This document shows positions 7,521-15,583 of a DNA stretch of 27,923 nucleotides, piece after piece. The stretch is from an uncultured Collinsella sp. (GTDB taxonomy: Bacteria > Actinomycetota > Coriobacteriia > Coriobacteriales > Coriobacteriaceae). A program made the translations under genes and the position numbers. Each line of letters begins with the position of its first letter. Positions within the stretch are counted from its first letter, which is position 1. Below the pieces are notes generated by a model. The model was not told where the DNA came from. It saw nothing but the letters and a program-made list of their open reading frames with translations, and searched no databases. Location of the stretch: positions 1 through 27,923 of the forward strand of contig UQMD01000026.1 in NCBI GenBank assembly GCA_900542155.1, in the 5' to 3' direction.

Positions 7521-8426
7521 TTAGCCCGTTACGTAATACCAGACCACGTTGTCGCCGTTTGAGAGAACGTAGTTGCTGCAGGCCGTCATGGGCGATACGC
7601 CGTTAACGGAGTACATCCAGCCACTCTTGCTGCCGTGCTCCATCTCGGCCAAACCGCCGATCGCGGCGACATACGTGCCGTACGACGTGCCGCGCGCATT
7701 CACGGAAAGGCCTAGGGCGCACAGGGCATCATAGACCGTAGCGCCCTTGTTGAAGGTGAAGGTACCGCCAGAAGACACAGGATTGCCCACGGCGCTCGAT
7801 GTGACCGAGACCGTTACCGTGACGTAGCCAGGCTGCTGCGAGCCGTCCTGATTGCCCGCAGAGGCGCCGCCACTGTTGGATGCAGACCCACCGCCGGACG
7901 CCGAGCCACCGCCCGAGGAAGAGTTCGATCCACCGGCGGATTCGGAGCCCTGTCCGGCAGACGTGTTGCTGGACTTCTTGCCGCCTTTGCCTTCGGACTT
8001 CTTCTCCTTCGAATCCTTGTCCGACTTTTTGTCCGAAGACTCGGAATCGTCCTTGGAGTCAGATTCGTCCGAATCCTTGGACCCAGAGCTCGCATCATCC
8101 GAAGATTTTGAGCCCTTGGCTCCAGTCTTACCCGAAGCGGTAGTCGAGCCGGAAACCGACGCATCCTTGGCAACGACGCTCTCCCCCGTCACGGTCTCGA
8201 CAATCCAATCGATGGACCAGGCACCGCTGACGGAAGGGTGAACAAAGCCCAGCGAGACGACAATCAGCGCAATGCAGACGGCCGTCAGAGCGCCAAGCAG
8301 CGCCTTGCGCCGAGGGGCGGACACCGCCGAAGCGGCGCCCTTTTGCTTGGCATCGTCGAACTGAATGAACGACGAGTCGGGCTGCTTGGACTCGGCGTCC
8401 TGAGGCTTATTGGACACAGCCCTCAC
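7521..8426 (-). CDS. Membrane-anchored DUF4430 (transcobalamin C-terminal-like) protein
   Basis: This 301-residue protein has a short cytoplasmic N-terminus, one membrane helix at about residues 43-64 (ALLGALTAVCIALIVVSLGFV), and a long Ser/Asp/Lys then Gly/Ser-rich stalk (about 85-195). The C-terminal DUF4430 domain (about 200-301) shows GATVYDALCALG, GGLAEMEHGSKSGWMYSVNG, and YVLSNGDNVVWYYVTG, the usual W-Y-VNG and GD-V-W-Y pattern. DUF4430 is the family that also forms the C-terminal, ligand-contacting domain of vertebrate transcobalamin and intrinsic factor. The GTG start directly abuts the TAG of the giant upstream gene, implying translational coupling and shared control by the B12 riboswitch. 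The predicted role is an outward-facing ligand-binding partner close to the membrane, handing cargo from the larger surface protein (inference). A missing separate ribosome site supports coupling. Confidence 0.88.
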   Translation of the reverse strand: MRAVSNKPQDAESKQPDSSFIQFDDAKQKGAASAVSAPRRKALLGALTAVCIALIVVSLGFVHPSVSGAWSIDWIVETVTGESVVAKDASVSGSTTASGKTGAKGSKSSDDASSGSKDSDESDSKDDSESSDKKSDKDSKEKKSEGKGGKKSSNTSAGQGSESAGGSNSSSGGGSASGGGSASNSGGASAGNQDGSQQPGYVTVTVSVTSSAVGNPVSSGGTFTFNKGATVYDALCALGLSVNARGTSYGTYVAAIGGLAEMEHGSKSGWMYSVNGVSPMTACSNYVLSNGDNVVWYYVTG

Positions 8427-11400
8427 CTACCGACGCTTGGTAAACACGAACACACCGATGACGGCGAGACCGATCACGCCGGCCGCCACGCCAACAATGG
8501 CGAGCGGGTTGAAGCCAGACTCCTGTGCCGGAGCAGCAGCGGACTTCTTAGCAGCGATCGTAGCAGACGAGCCCGTATCGGACTTGTCATCCTTCTTGCC
8601 GGACTTATCGGAATCCTTCTTGGAATCCTTATCGTCCTTGGTCTCGGTCGTGGTGGTCGTGGAGACCGGCTTCTGACCCGGCGAGACAGCACCGCCGGAC
8701 TGCTGCCCGTTCGTACCGTTGCCAGATCCGGAGCCGCCATTGCCGCCAGAACCGCCGTTGTTGTCAGCGGCCTTCTTGATCCACTTGGCATATAGCGTCA
8801 TATCAGCCGTCACCGCAACGCTAAAGTCATACGCCTCCGTACAAGCCTCGTCGGTATACCAACCAGCGAAGGTATAGCCCTCACGCGTCGGATCGGCAGG
8901 CTTGGCGACAGTCGAGCCCGAAGCGGGGGTCTGACCATTGACCGATGAGCCGCCCTGAGCATCAAACTTGACACGATGTGCCTGAGATTTCACACAGAAG
9001 AGATGGCCCGAATCGTTGGTGTAATACAGATTGCCGAACTGATCGCAGACAACCGAAGCCATGCAATAGTTGGCATATCCAGAACCAGGAACGAACACCT
9101 CGGTTGCCTCGGCATCGCCCAGCTTGTACATGTACACGCCACCGCCGGTAGTGTAGTTAGGCCAATTGCCCTTGGCGCCGTTCAAGGTGAAATATACGTA
9201 CGTCTCGCCATCATGCGTTGAGACGAGCGGCGTGCCCTTGGACTCAAAGCCAAGCTCTTCGCCATCGGCCTTCGTAATCTGCTTCACACTCATATCGGAG
9301 AGGTCAATGATCGAAAGCAGGCCCTTAGCCGTAGCCTTGGCCTTGGCCTTAGCCTTAGCCTTAGCCTTCCAATTGTTCACGGTTGTCCCGCCAATAAAAG
9401 CATACTTACCACTGAAAACGGGCGTCGAAGTCGAATAAGCGGCAAACTGAACTTTCGCGGCCTCAGTAATGGAACCATCGGAACCAATGGTCAGCTTGTG
9501 CAACGTACCATCGTCGCGCGTAACAGCATATATATAGCCGTCATGAACGGTAAGCGCCGAACGGATGTTGCCACCAGACAGCTTAATCGAACCAACAAGC
9601 TTTGACAGATCGGCAGAATATACGCGCACCTGGCCATAGTCGCCGCCAACGACATAGTAGCCATTTACCATCAGGCCGCCAGACCAGTAGTAACCTCCGT
9701 CAGCGACGGAGGCGCTACCGGCGATGGCGCCCGTGTGAATATTGATGCGCCTGACCGTACCGTTTTGCACGTCATTGCCATTGCCAGACCAATAATCAAG
9801 GGTGTTGATATAGACGTAGTCGCCGTCAACGGTCAACGAAGACAGGTTCTGCTTCGTAAACGCATCGGAATACCAAAGCGTCTCAAACGTTTTCGCCGAA
9901 ACAGCCTGCAGATAGCCGCCGGAAAGCGGAATCACGATGATGCCCTGCGCAATAACGGGACGGCAGGTGCTATCCATGGAAGAGCCAAGCTCAAGGGACC
10001 GCACGACGGAGCCCGTCTCGGGGTCAACCTCGTTGAGGACCGCATTCCACGTCTTTCCACCCCATACCGAAGCGCCCGTGACTAGGTACACCTTTCCGTT
10101 CGCGACAATGGGGTCAGACGCAGAGGCGCTTGCGCCTGCCTTCTGCTGCTCTTCGGTCAGAAGGTTAAGTGCCCATGAGGGCGTATCGGTCTTTGTCGTA
10201 GGCGTCAGGGCATCCGTTGCGGATCCCGAGCCACCGTTCGCAAAGCCATTCCATGCCGTATCGACATCGGGATGCTCCGTTCCGGGATTGGTAGCAGGAG
10301 CCGTCGAGGGCTTTTGCGTGCCGTCACCCTTAACATAACGGAACTCGACGCAATCGCCGTTCTTGAGGTAGTAGCTCGGAGCACCGACGCTCGCGTAGCC
10401 GTTGTTCACAAAGAACGACCAGTAGCTGTACGGCGCGGCGCTCGTTGTGCTCAGCACGCGGCCATCGGGCATCGTCGCACTCGTAAGACCCCATGCATTT
10501 GCTTCGAGGTTCGTACAACCGGCAGCCGTCATAAGCTGCTCGAGCACCGACTCGGCCGTCGTGTCTTCGTCGGCGGGAAGCGTAAGCTCGGTCAAGGGCA
10601 CCACCGATTGCTCGGTGTAGTTGCCGCCGGCGTCACTTGCGGAAACGCCCGTGACCTTGGCCGTCACCGCAATGGTCTTGCCCTCGTTCGGGTTGTCGAG
10701 CCCCGTCGTTCCCTTGACGTTTACCGTCGCAGAAACATCCAAGCCGGCAAGTACCGCGTAGTCCGAATTGTCGGGATAGCGCTCGGCATAACGGGCAAAA
10801 CGCTCACTCTTCAGACGGCCGCTAATCGTGACTTTCGTGTTGTATTCGGGCTGAGTGAGGATAAGGTTCTCATGCGCGATAACACTCGGTTTGCTCGACT
10901 TGAGCAAACGATAGGTGTTCTCCGTGCCACCGGGAAGCTCACTAAACACGAAACCGTAATGGCCCGCAGCCTCTTCGTCGGAATAGCACCAGTTAACGCC
11001 GAGTCCTTGACCATACACCTTAAGCGGTGCATGCAGGCTTCCCGTTACATTGGAGGCATCCTGGCCGTCAAGAATACCCTGAGAGAATGTTGACTTTGCA
11101 AGGCTCAAGTGGAACAGCTCGGCATCGAGCTCGTCCTTATTCTGCGGGGCAATCGCAAAGTCGAGGGTCTTGCTTGCCGTGACCTCGGCGTTGGACTTAT
11201 CGGTCACCGTGAGGGTGATCTTGGTCTTCGCTGCCTCGGTGCCAGGCAGCGGCTGATAGACCGTGCCCTTGTAACCGTTGAACGTGATGTCATCGGTGCT
11301 GGCGGAGTACTTGACCTCGTAATACTTGCCGTCGATTTTGAGCGTGCTCGTGCGCGGCATCTGCAGGTCGGCGGTCAAGCCGTCCTTGTTGGCGGGCGCG

Positions 11401-14400
11401 TCGGTGCCGGAGTACTTGATGTTGCCGTAGGTAAAGGCCGCATCGACCTTCTCCTGCAGCGCCTTCTTGTCGGCGGCGACCTTCTCGGGATCACCCTTGA
11501 CCGTCACGGTGAAGTCGTGCGAGCCCTTAACGTCAGACGGGCCACCGCTCACAAACGAAACCGTCGCGGTCAGCGTTACGGTGCGATCGCTCGAAACGCG
11601 CGTCACCTTGCCGGCGTAGTCGTCCCAGCCATAACCGGACGGCCAAACAACATCGCCGTCGGAGCTCTTCCAGCTAACATCGAACTTGCTCTTGGAGCCT
11701 GCGCGGTACGGAAGCGTGAGGTTGGACGTAACGGACTCGGCCGAATCGCCCGCAGCGTAACCGATGGCAACCTGCTCGGCGGCATCGTCGAGCATCTGCT
11801 GCACACGAGCCTCGTCCCAAGCCACCTGAACCGTCTTGTTGGGCTGGTAATACTCGGTCTTCTCGCCGTCACGCGACAGCTCAAACACCACATCGGCACT
11901 ACGCAGGCCGTCGATGTTGTAACCAGCGTAATCGTTGGGGTCAATGAAGAAGAACGTCACATCGCCGTTGGTCTTATCTTGGGCGTCGGAGATACCGACC
12001 GTGGCCTTGTCATCCTCAGCCTTAAAGGCAACGCCGCCCTCAGAGATCTTGACGTCGATATCGGTGAAGCCCAAATCGGCAAGCTGCGCCTTCAGGACAT
12101 CGTTGACGTTGCCGCCCTTGGCGCTGTAATCAACAGCGATCTGCTTATTGGCATCGTTGAGCTTTTGGACTGCAGCCTCAAGCGAGCCCGCGGCGATAAC
12201 CTTGTTGGTGGAGACGAGCTCGACCGTCGAGCCTCCGCTCGTGGCGACAGCCTTCAGATACTTGCCCGTGGCTGAAGCCGAAACCGTCGCCTCGGCGCCC
12301 GACATATCGGGCAGCAGCGTCCAGTCAGCCGCCGGAGCCTTCGCATCGTCTGCCGCATACCAGGCAACAGTCGCCTGGTCGGTGACATCGATGCCATTGG
12401 TGGCCGAACCGTCGGCGCGCTTGGCCTGCGCCGTCGCCTTAACGCTATCGCCCGAGACGAGATGGGTCGATTCGCTATTGATCTGCGGCGTAGTGGTCAC
12501 GCGCAACAGGTTATACTCCCCCGCCGCGGTAACGCTATCGGACGAAACCCATTCAACCGTGTTGTCGAGAGCGCTCGCCGTAACTTTGATGCGCTTGCCA
12601 ACAAGCGCGTCCGAAATGGTCAGGCTGCCATCGGTCGTATCGATGCCGTCGGAGAGCTCGGTCCATTCGGCATCGCCCTCGCCCTTGGCATACCACGCCA
12701 TGGTGAGCTCGGCATCGTCGGGCACGTCCTTGGTCGAGCCCGACCAGCTACCCGGAACCTGCACGCTCGGTGTGATCTTTGAGCCCACGCTGAGCGTAAC
12801 GTTCTTATCGGCAAGCTCAATGCCCGCCAGCTTGTACTGGCCCTTAAGCGTCACGGGGCCGAGCGGGGCAACGGACTGCGTGCCGCCGTAGGAGCTCTTC
12901 TTCTGCGTGCTGGAGACAGTATTTTCGCTCGTCACCTTCACGCGCAGGTACTTGCCGGCATAGGCGGCGTCAACGGTATAGGCGGTCTCGGTAGCACCGG
13001 GGATATCGGTATAGGCGGAGTCGTAGCTCGAGCTGCTGTTTGCATACTGCCACTGGTAGGTCACGTTATCGGTGCGGTCGATATAGTGATAGTTGGAGCC
13101 GTCCTTTTTGCGCACCTTAGTCTTGAGCGTATCGCCTACGCGCACGCCATTGGTAGCGGGAGAACCCTCGAACTGCACGTCGTAAAGCTCAACTTGGCCA
13201 GCGACGGAAACGGGACCCACCGCATAGTACGGCTTCTGCTCGCCATAGCCGCCGTTGGCCTTGGCCACGACGTAGTAGCCCTTAAGGGCGGCGGTCACCG
13301 TCAGGGTGTTACCGGTCTCACCCTTGATAGGCGTGTCGCACTTGCTTGCGGTGTTCGAGGTGCCCTTATACCACTGCCACGTGACATGCGAATCGGCGGT
13401 AACGTCGGTGGAACCCGCCTTGGCGGTCGCCGTAATCGTAGAACCAACCTCGACTTTGCCCGAAGTCGGGCTCATAGTCACGCTCGTAACATTAATTGAA
13501 CCGGTAGCCGCAACGAGAGCGCCCGTGTTGTTGGCCATGCTCGAAGAGCCGATCTTCGAGGACACCTTGCACTTGAGGTACTTGCCACCTAAAGCGTCGG
13601 TAAGCTCGAGGGTCTCACCCGTGGCACCCGCAATGTCGGTATACGTGCCACTCTTGGTGTCAGAGCTCTGCCACTGATAGTTGAGCTTGCTCGCGTCGAC
13701 GAACGCGCCGTACGCGCCGCCCTTCTCCTTAGCGCGGGCCTTAGCGGTATCCCCCACCGCAAAGACGCTCGTATCGTCCTTGGTATTGATGATGGACACG
13801 GCCGAAATCTCGACCGCACCGGCCTGTTTGACCTTGCTGGAAGTGGTCTTGTTCACCGTGTTGACGCCAGCGTTGGCCTCGACCCTGATGTACTTGCCCT
13901 CAAGGTCGTCGCCCACCACGAGCGAAGCACCCGTCTTGCCCTCGATCTTGGTAAAGCCCGAGTACTGCGAGGTGGATGCGGACCACGTGTAGGTAACCTT
14001 GGCGTCGGCGGGGGCTTGCTGATAATAGCTTATGTACGGAGTCGCCGTCAGGGTGTCGCCTATGCTCGGCGTGTCGCTACTCAGCTTGACGTTGTTAAGC
14101 TCCATCTGCCCGGCACCCAGCACGGGACCGGGGATGTTGTTGGCATTGATACCCGAGCCGGAAGAAACGGACGGACCATAGTAGTCCTTGCCATCAACCG
14201 TTACCCTGCAGATGAAGTATTTGCCTTCCATCGCGGCGGTGACGGTGAGCGACTGCTCGTGGCCTACGACCTCGGTGTAGTCGGCGACATTGCTGCTGGC
14301 CCTGGTCGTGCCGGCGAGCCAGGTGTAAGTCCAGGTGCCGGGATTGGCAACGGACTCAGTCGAAGTGCCGTACCAGTCGTCCTCGACCTCATCGTACATA

Positions 14401-14918
14401 TTTGCCCAAAGCGTCTCACCGGCCTTGAGCGCGCCCGACTTCGTGGAATAGGAGCTGTCCTTATCCTTGGTATCCTGGATGAAGACCTTGGCCTCGCTCG
14501 AAAGCGTTGTGGCAGACGCGGCGGCAACGGCGTTCTTCTGCTCCGAAGCAGCAGGCGTCGCAGCAGAGTTCTCGGACTCAGTCGCGTTGCCTGCGGCGGT
14601 GTCGGCACCATTCGCGGCACTCGCAGTTGCGCCCTGATCTGCGCCGGCGTCATCGGCAGCAGCGCTCGCCGCCGCACTGTTCGCGCCGGTGTCGGCAGCG
14701 GTGCCATCGTCGGCCGCCGCGCCCTCGCCGCCCGTCGCAGCCTGCGCCACGGCCTCGGCAATGCCCTCGGCGCCCTCGGCCCAAAGTTGCGCCGGCGTGG
14801 TGCCAAAAGCCATGGCAAAAGCCAGGAACGCCACCAGACCGCGCTTGGCTACGCCACGGGCAATCGCTCCATACGGACGCCACGAGGCGCGCTGGCACTC
14901 GTCCTCAAACATATCCAT
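8427..14918 (-). CDS. Giant surface protein: Ig-like repeats, DUF4430, beta-propeller, InlB repeat
   Basis: The protein has 2163 residues. In order: signal peptide (hydrophobic about 27-41, AxA-like site near LWA-EG); Ala/Thr/Asp-rich region (50-135); seven Ig-like repeats of about 110 residues (140-900), each closing with a motif like SLTVTAAMEGKYFICRV or TLELTDALGGKYLKCKV; an atrophied-Ig-like region (about 905-1400); a DUF4430 domain (about 1410-1535, with YSYWSFFVNNGYAS and YYLKNGDCVEFRYV); a PQQ/YncE-like beta-propeller (about 1580-1975); an InlB-type repeat (about 1980-2048, REGYTFAGWYTD, MTLYAKW); a Gly/Ser then Lys/Asp-rich stalk; and a C-terminal helix ending FVFTKRR, without LPxTG. 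The start at 14918 is fixed by TAGGAGA 4-5 bases upstream. The gene follows a cobalamin riboswitch and is coupled to a second DUF4430 gene. I infer surface binding of B12 or another corrinoid; adhesion through the Ig domains is an alternative. Confidence 0.9.
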   Translation of the reverse strand: MDMFEDECQRASWRPYGAIARGVAKRGLVAFLAFAMAFGTTPAQLWAEGAEGIAEAVAQAATGGEGAAADDGTAADTGANSAAASAAADDAGADQGATASAANGADTAAGNATESENSAATPAASEQKNAVAAASATTLSSEAKVFIQDTKDKDSSYSTKSGALKAGETLWANMYDEVEDDWYGTSTESVANPGTWTYTWLAGTTRASSNVADYTEVVGHEQSLTVTAAMEGKYFICRVTVDGKDYYGPSVSSGSGINANNIPGPVLGAGQMELNNVKLSSDTPSIGDTLTATPYISYYQQAPADAKVTYTWSASTSQYSGFTKIEGKTGASLVVGDDLEGKYIRVEANAGVNTVNKTTSSKVKQAGAVEISAVSIINTKDDTSVFAVGDTAKARAKEKGGAYGAFVDASKLNYQWQSSDTKSGTYTDIAGATGETLELTDALGGKYLKCKVSSKIGSSSMANNTGALVAATGSINVTSVTMSPTSGKVEVGSTITATAKAGSTDVTADSHVTWQWYKGTSNTASKCDTPIKGETGNTLTVTAALKGYYVVAKANGGYGEQKPYYAVGPVSVAGQVELYDVQFEGSPATNGVRVGDTLKTKVRKKDGSNYHYIDRTDNVTYQWQYANSSSSYDSAYTDIPGATETAYTVDAAYAGKYLRVKVTSENTVSSTQKKSSYGGTQSVAPLGPVTLKGQYKLAGIELADKNVTLSVGSKITPSVQVPGSWSGSTKDVPDDAELTMAWYAKGEGDAEWTELSDGIDTTDGSLTISDALVGKRIKVTASALDNTVEWVSSDSVTAAGEYNLLRVTTTPQINSESTHLVSGDSVKATAQAKRADGSATNGIDVTDQATVAWYAADDAKAPAADWTLLPDMSGAEATVSASATGKYLKAVATSGGSTVELVSTNKVIAAGSLEAAVQKLNDANKQIAVDYSAKGGNVNDVLKAQLADLGFTDIDVKISEGGVAFKAEDDKATVGISDAQDKTNGDVTFFFIDPNDYAGYNIDGLRSADVVFELSRDGEKTEYYQPNKTVQVAWDEARVQQMLDDAAEQVAIGYAAGDSAESVTSNLTLPYRAGSKSKFDVSWKSSDGDVVWPSGYGWDDYAGKVTRVSSDRTVTLTATVSFVSGGPSDVKGSHDFTVTVKGDPEKVAADKKALQEKVDAAFTYGNIKYSGTDAPANKDGLTADLQMPRTSTLKIDGKYYEVKYSASTDDITFNGYKGTVYQPLPGTEAAKTKITLTVTDKSNAEVTASKTLDFAIAPQNKDELDAELFHLSLAKSTFSQGILDGQDASNVTGSLHAPLKVYGQGLGVNWCYSDEEAAGHYGFVFSELPGGTENTYRLLKSSKPSVIAHENLILTQPEYNTKVTISGRLKSERFARYAERYPDNSDYAVLAGLDVSATVNVKGTTGLDNPNEGKTIAVTAKVTGVSASDAGGNYTEQSVVPLTELTLPADEDTTAESVLEQLMTAAGCTNLEANAWGLTSATMPDGRVLSTTSAAPYSYWSFFVNNGYASVGAPSYYLKNGDCVEFRYVKGDGTQKPSTAPATNPGTEHPDVDTAWNGFANGGSGSATDALTPTTKTDTPSWALNLLTEEQQKAGASASASDPIVANGKVYLVTGASVWGGKTWNAVLNEVDPETGSVVRSLELGSSMDSTCRPVIAQGIIVIPLSGGYLQAVSAKTFETLWYSDAFTKQNLSSLTVDGDYVYINTLDYWSGNGNDVQNGTVRRINIHTGAIAGSASVADGGYYWSGGLMVNGYYVVGGDYGQVRVYSADLSKLVGSIKLSGGNIRSALTVHDGYIYAVTRDDGTLHKLTIGSDGSITEAAKVQFAAYSTSTPVFSGKYAFIGGTTVNNWKAKAKAKAKAKATAKGLLSIIDLSDMSVKQITKADGEELGFESKGTPLVSTHDGETYVYFTLNGAKGNWPNYTTGGGVYMYKLGDAEATEVFVPGSGYANYCMASVVCDQFGNLYYTNDSGHLFCVKSQAHRVKFDAQGGSSVNGQTPASGSTVAKPADPTREGYTFAGWYTDEACTEAYDFSVAVTADMTLYAKWIKKAADNNGGSGGNGGSGSGNGTNGQQSGGAVSPGQKPVSTTTTTETKDDKDSKKDSDKSGKKDDKSDTGSSATIAAKKSAAAPAQESGFNPLAIVGVAAGVIGLAVIGVFVFTKRR
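9325..9366 (-). repeat. Hexanucleotide tandem repeat encoding (Ala-Lys)n
   Basis: Seven consecutive hexamers of the form TTRGCC (one GTAGCC) lie inside the beta-propeller of the giant protein and encode KAKAKAKAKAKATAKG near residue 1855. The unit is a multiple of three, so slippage would change loop length by two residues without a frameshift. Confidence 0.85.
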
Positions 14919-15044
14919 TTGTCTCCTACTGTCTGCACTTGGAGCATTGCCCAGCGGCTGCCCCACGTCATCGCGCACATTGCGCTCGAGTACCCCCATC
15001 GGGGTCCCCCTTCCCTCCAGAGCCCAACGCGTACCGGCGGCTTG

Positions 15045-15240
15045 CGCCGCGGCCGCGTACAAGATGGGAGGCGATCCGACTTAACCTTACCGACCCGGGC
15101 GCGCCGTCCGATCTGCAACGCGACCATCCCGGGCCAAGAGGAATTACGGTTACTGGTACAGCCGGGGACTTGCACCCCGATTCTCCCAAACGCACAGGAA
15201 AACCGCGCATTCGTGCGTCTCCGCACCACCATCTAGGCCA
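15045..15240 (-). ncRNA. Cobalamin (B12) riboswitch
   Basis: Read on the minus strand, the leader of the giant surface gene contains the conserved core of the cobalamin aptamer: GGGAGAATCGGGGTGCAAGT (about 15188-15169), then CCCCGGCTGTACCAGTAACC GTAA (to about 15145), and the 3-prime B12 box AAGTCGGATCGCCTCCCAT at about 15083-15065. These correspond to the E. coli btuB leader elements GGGAAUC-GUGCGAAUC, GCUGACGCGCAGCGGUAA and AAGCCCGAAGACCUGCC. Order and spacing fit. About 140 nt of leader follow before the start codon, including hairpins CGGCGCAAGCCG and ACCCCGATGGGGGT that could form the expression platform. Exact ends are approximate. Expected action is repression of the downstream operon when B12 is plentiful. 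Confidence 0.9.
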
Positions 15241-15243
15241 TCG

Positions 15244-15272
15244 ATTATTACTGTCGATATGGTAGCACGCAA
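15244..15272 (-). promoter_or_regulatory. Candidate promoter of the riboswitch-controlled operon
   Basis: On the minus strand TTGCGT (15272-15267) is followed after 16 bases by TAATAAT (15250-15244). This would start transcription just before the aptamer. The match to consensus is moderate, but the position is right. Confidence 0.45.
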
Positions 15273-15363
15273 AAGGGGCCCGCACACAGGCGAAGCCCAA
15301 GGTAAAAGCTATGGTTTGCGATAGGAAGGACTGTCGTCGGACCTTGTAAGAACAGCCCGTTTC

Positions 15364-15515
15364 AAAACTATGCCGGATTACGGGGCTGATTCAGCTCTTC
15401 GCAACCATACCTGCCATTTTCGAAAACCAACGACTCATCTACCTGCGGTTTTAAAAGCACGGATTCCGACATGGTCGAAGTTCGGCAGTCTAGCCCCGTA
15501 AACCGGCATAGTTTT
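15364..15515. repeat. 152-bp element with 24-bp inverted ends
   Basis: The arms 15364-15387 and 15492-15515 are inverted repeats matching at 23 of 24 positions. The left arm begins AAAACTATGCCGG and ends TACGGGGCT. The 104-bp centre holds no open frame of note. No transposase is nearby. The element could be a non-autonomous MITE-like insertion, a dispersed intergenic repeat, or a long-stem structured RNA. It lies between the end of the UbiB-family gene and the riboswitch promoter. Confidence 0.75.
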
Positions 15516-15560
15516 GTTCGGACCAGCCCACGCCGGCGCGACGCGAGGCAAAATAACCCG

Positions 15561-15580
15561 TTTCCCCCGACCCCGGGAAA
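15561..15580 (-). terminator. Weak terminator after the UbiB-family gene
   Basis: A short stem, TTTCCC (15561-15566) and GGGAAA (15575-15580), lies just past the stop codon; read on the minus strand it is followed by CGGGTTATTTTG. The stem is short, so confidence is low. Confidence 0.4.
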
Positions 15581-15583
15581 TCG

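Noticed and set aside
14919..15062. N-terminal extension of the giant surface protein to 15062
   Set aside because: It would read through the riboswitch expression platform; AGGAGA sits just before the ATG at 14918, where a normal signal peptide begins.
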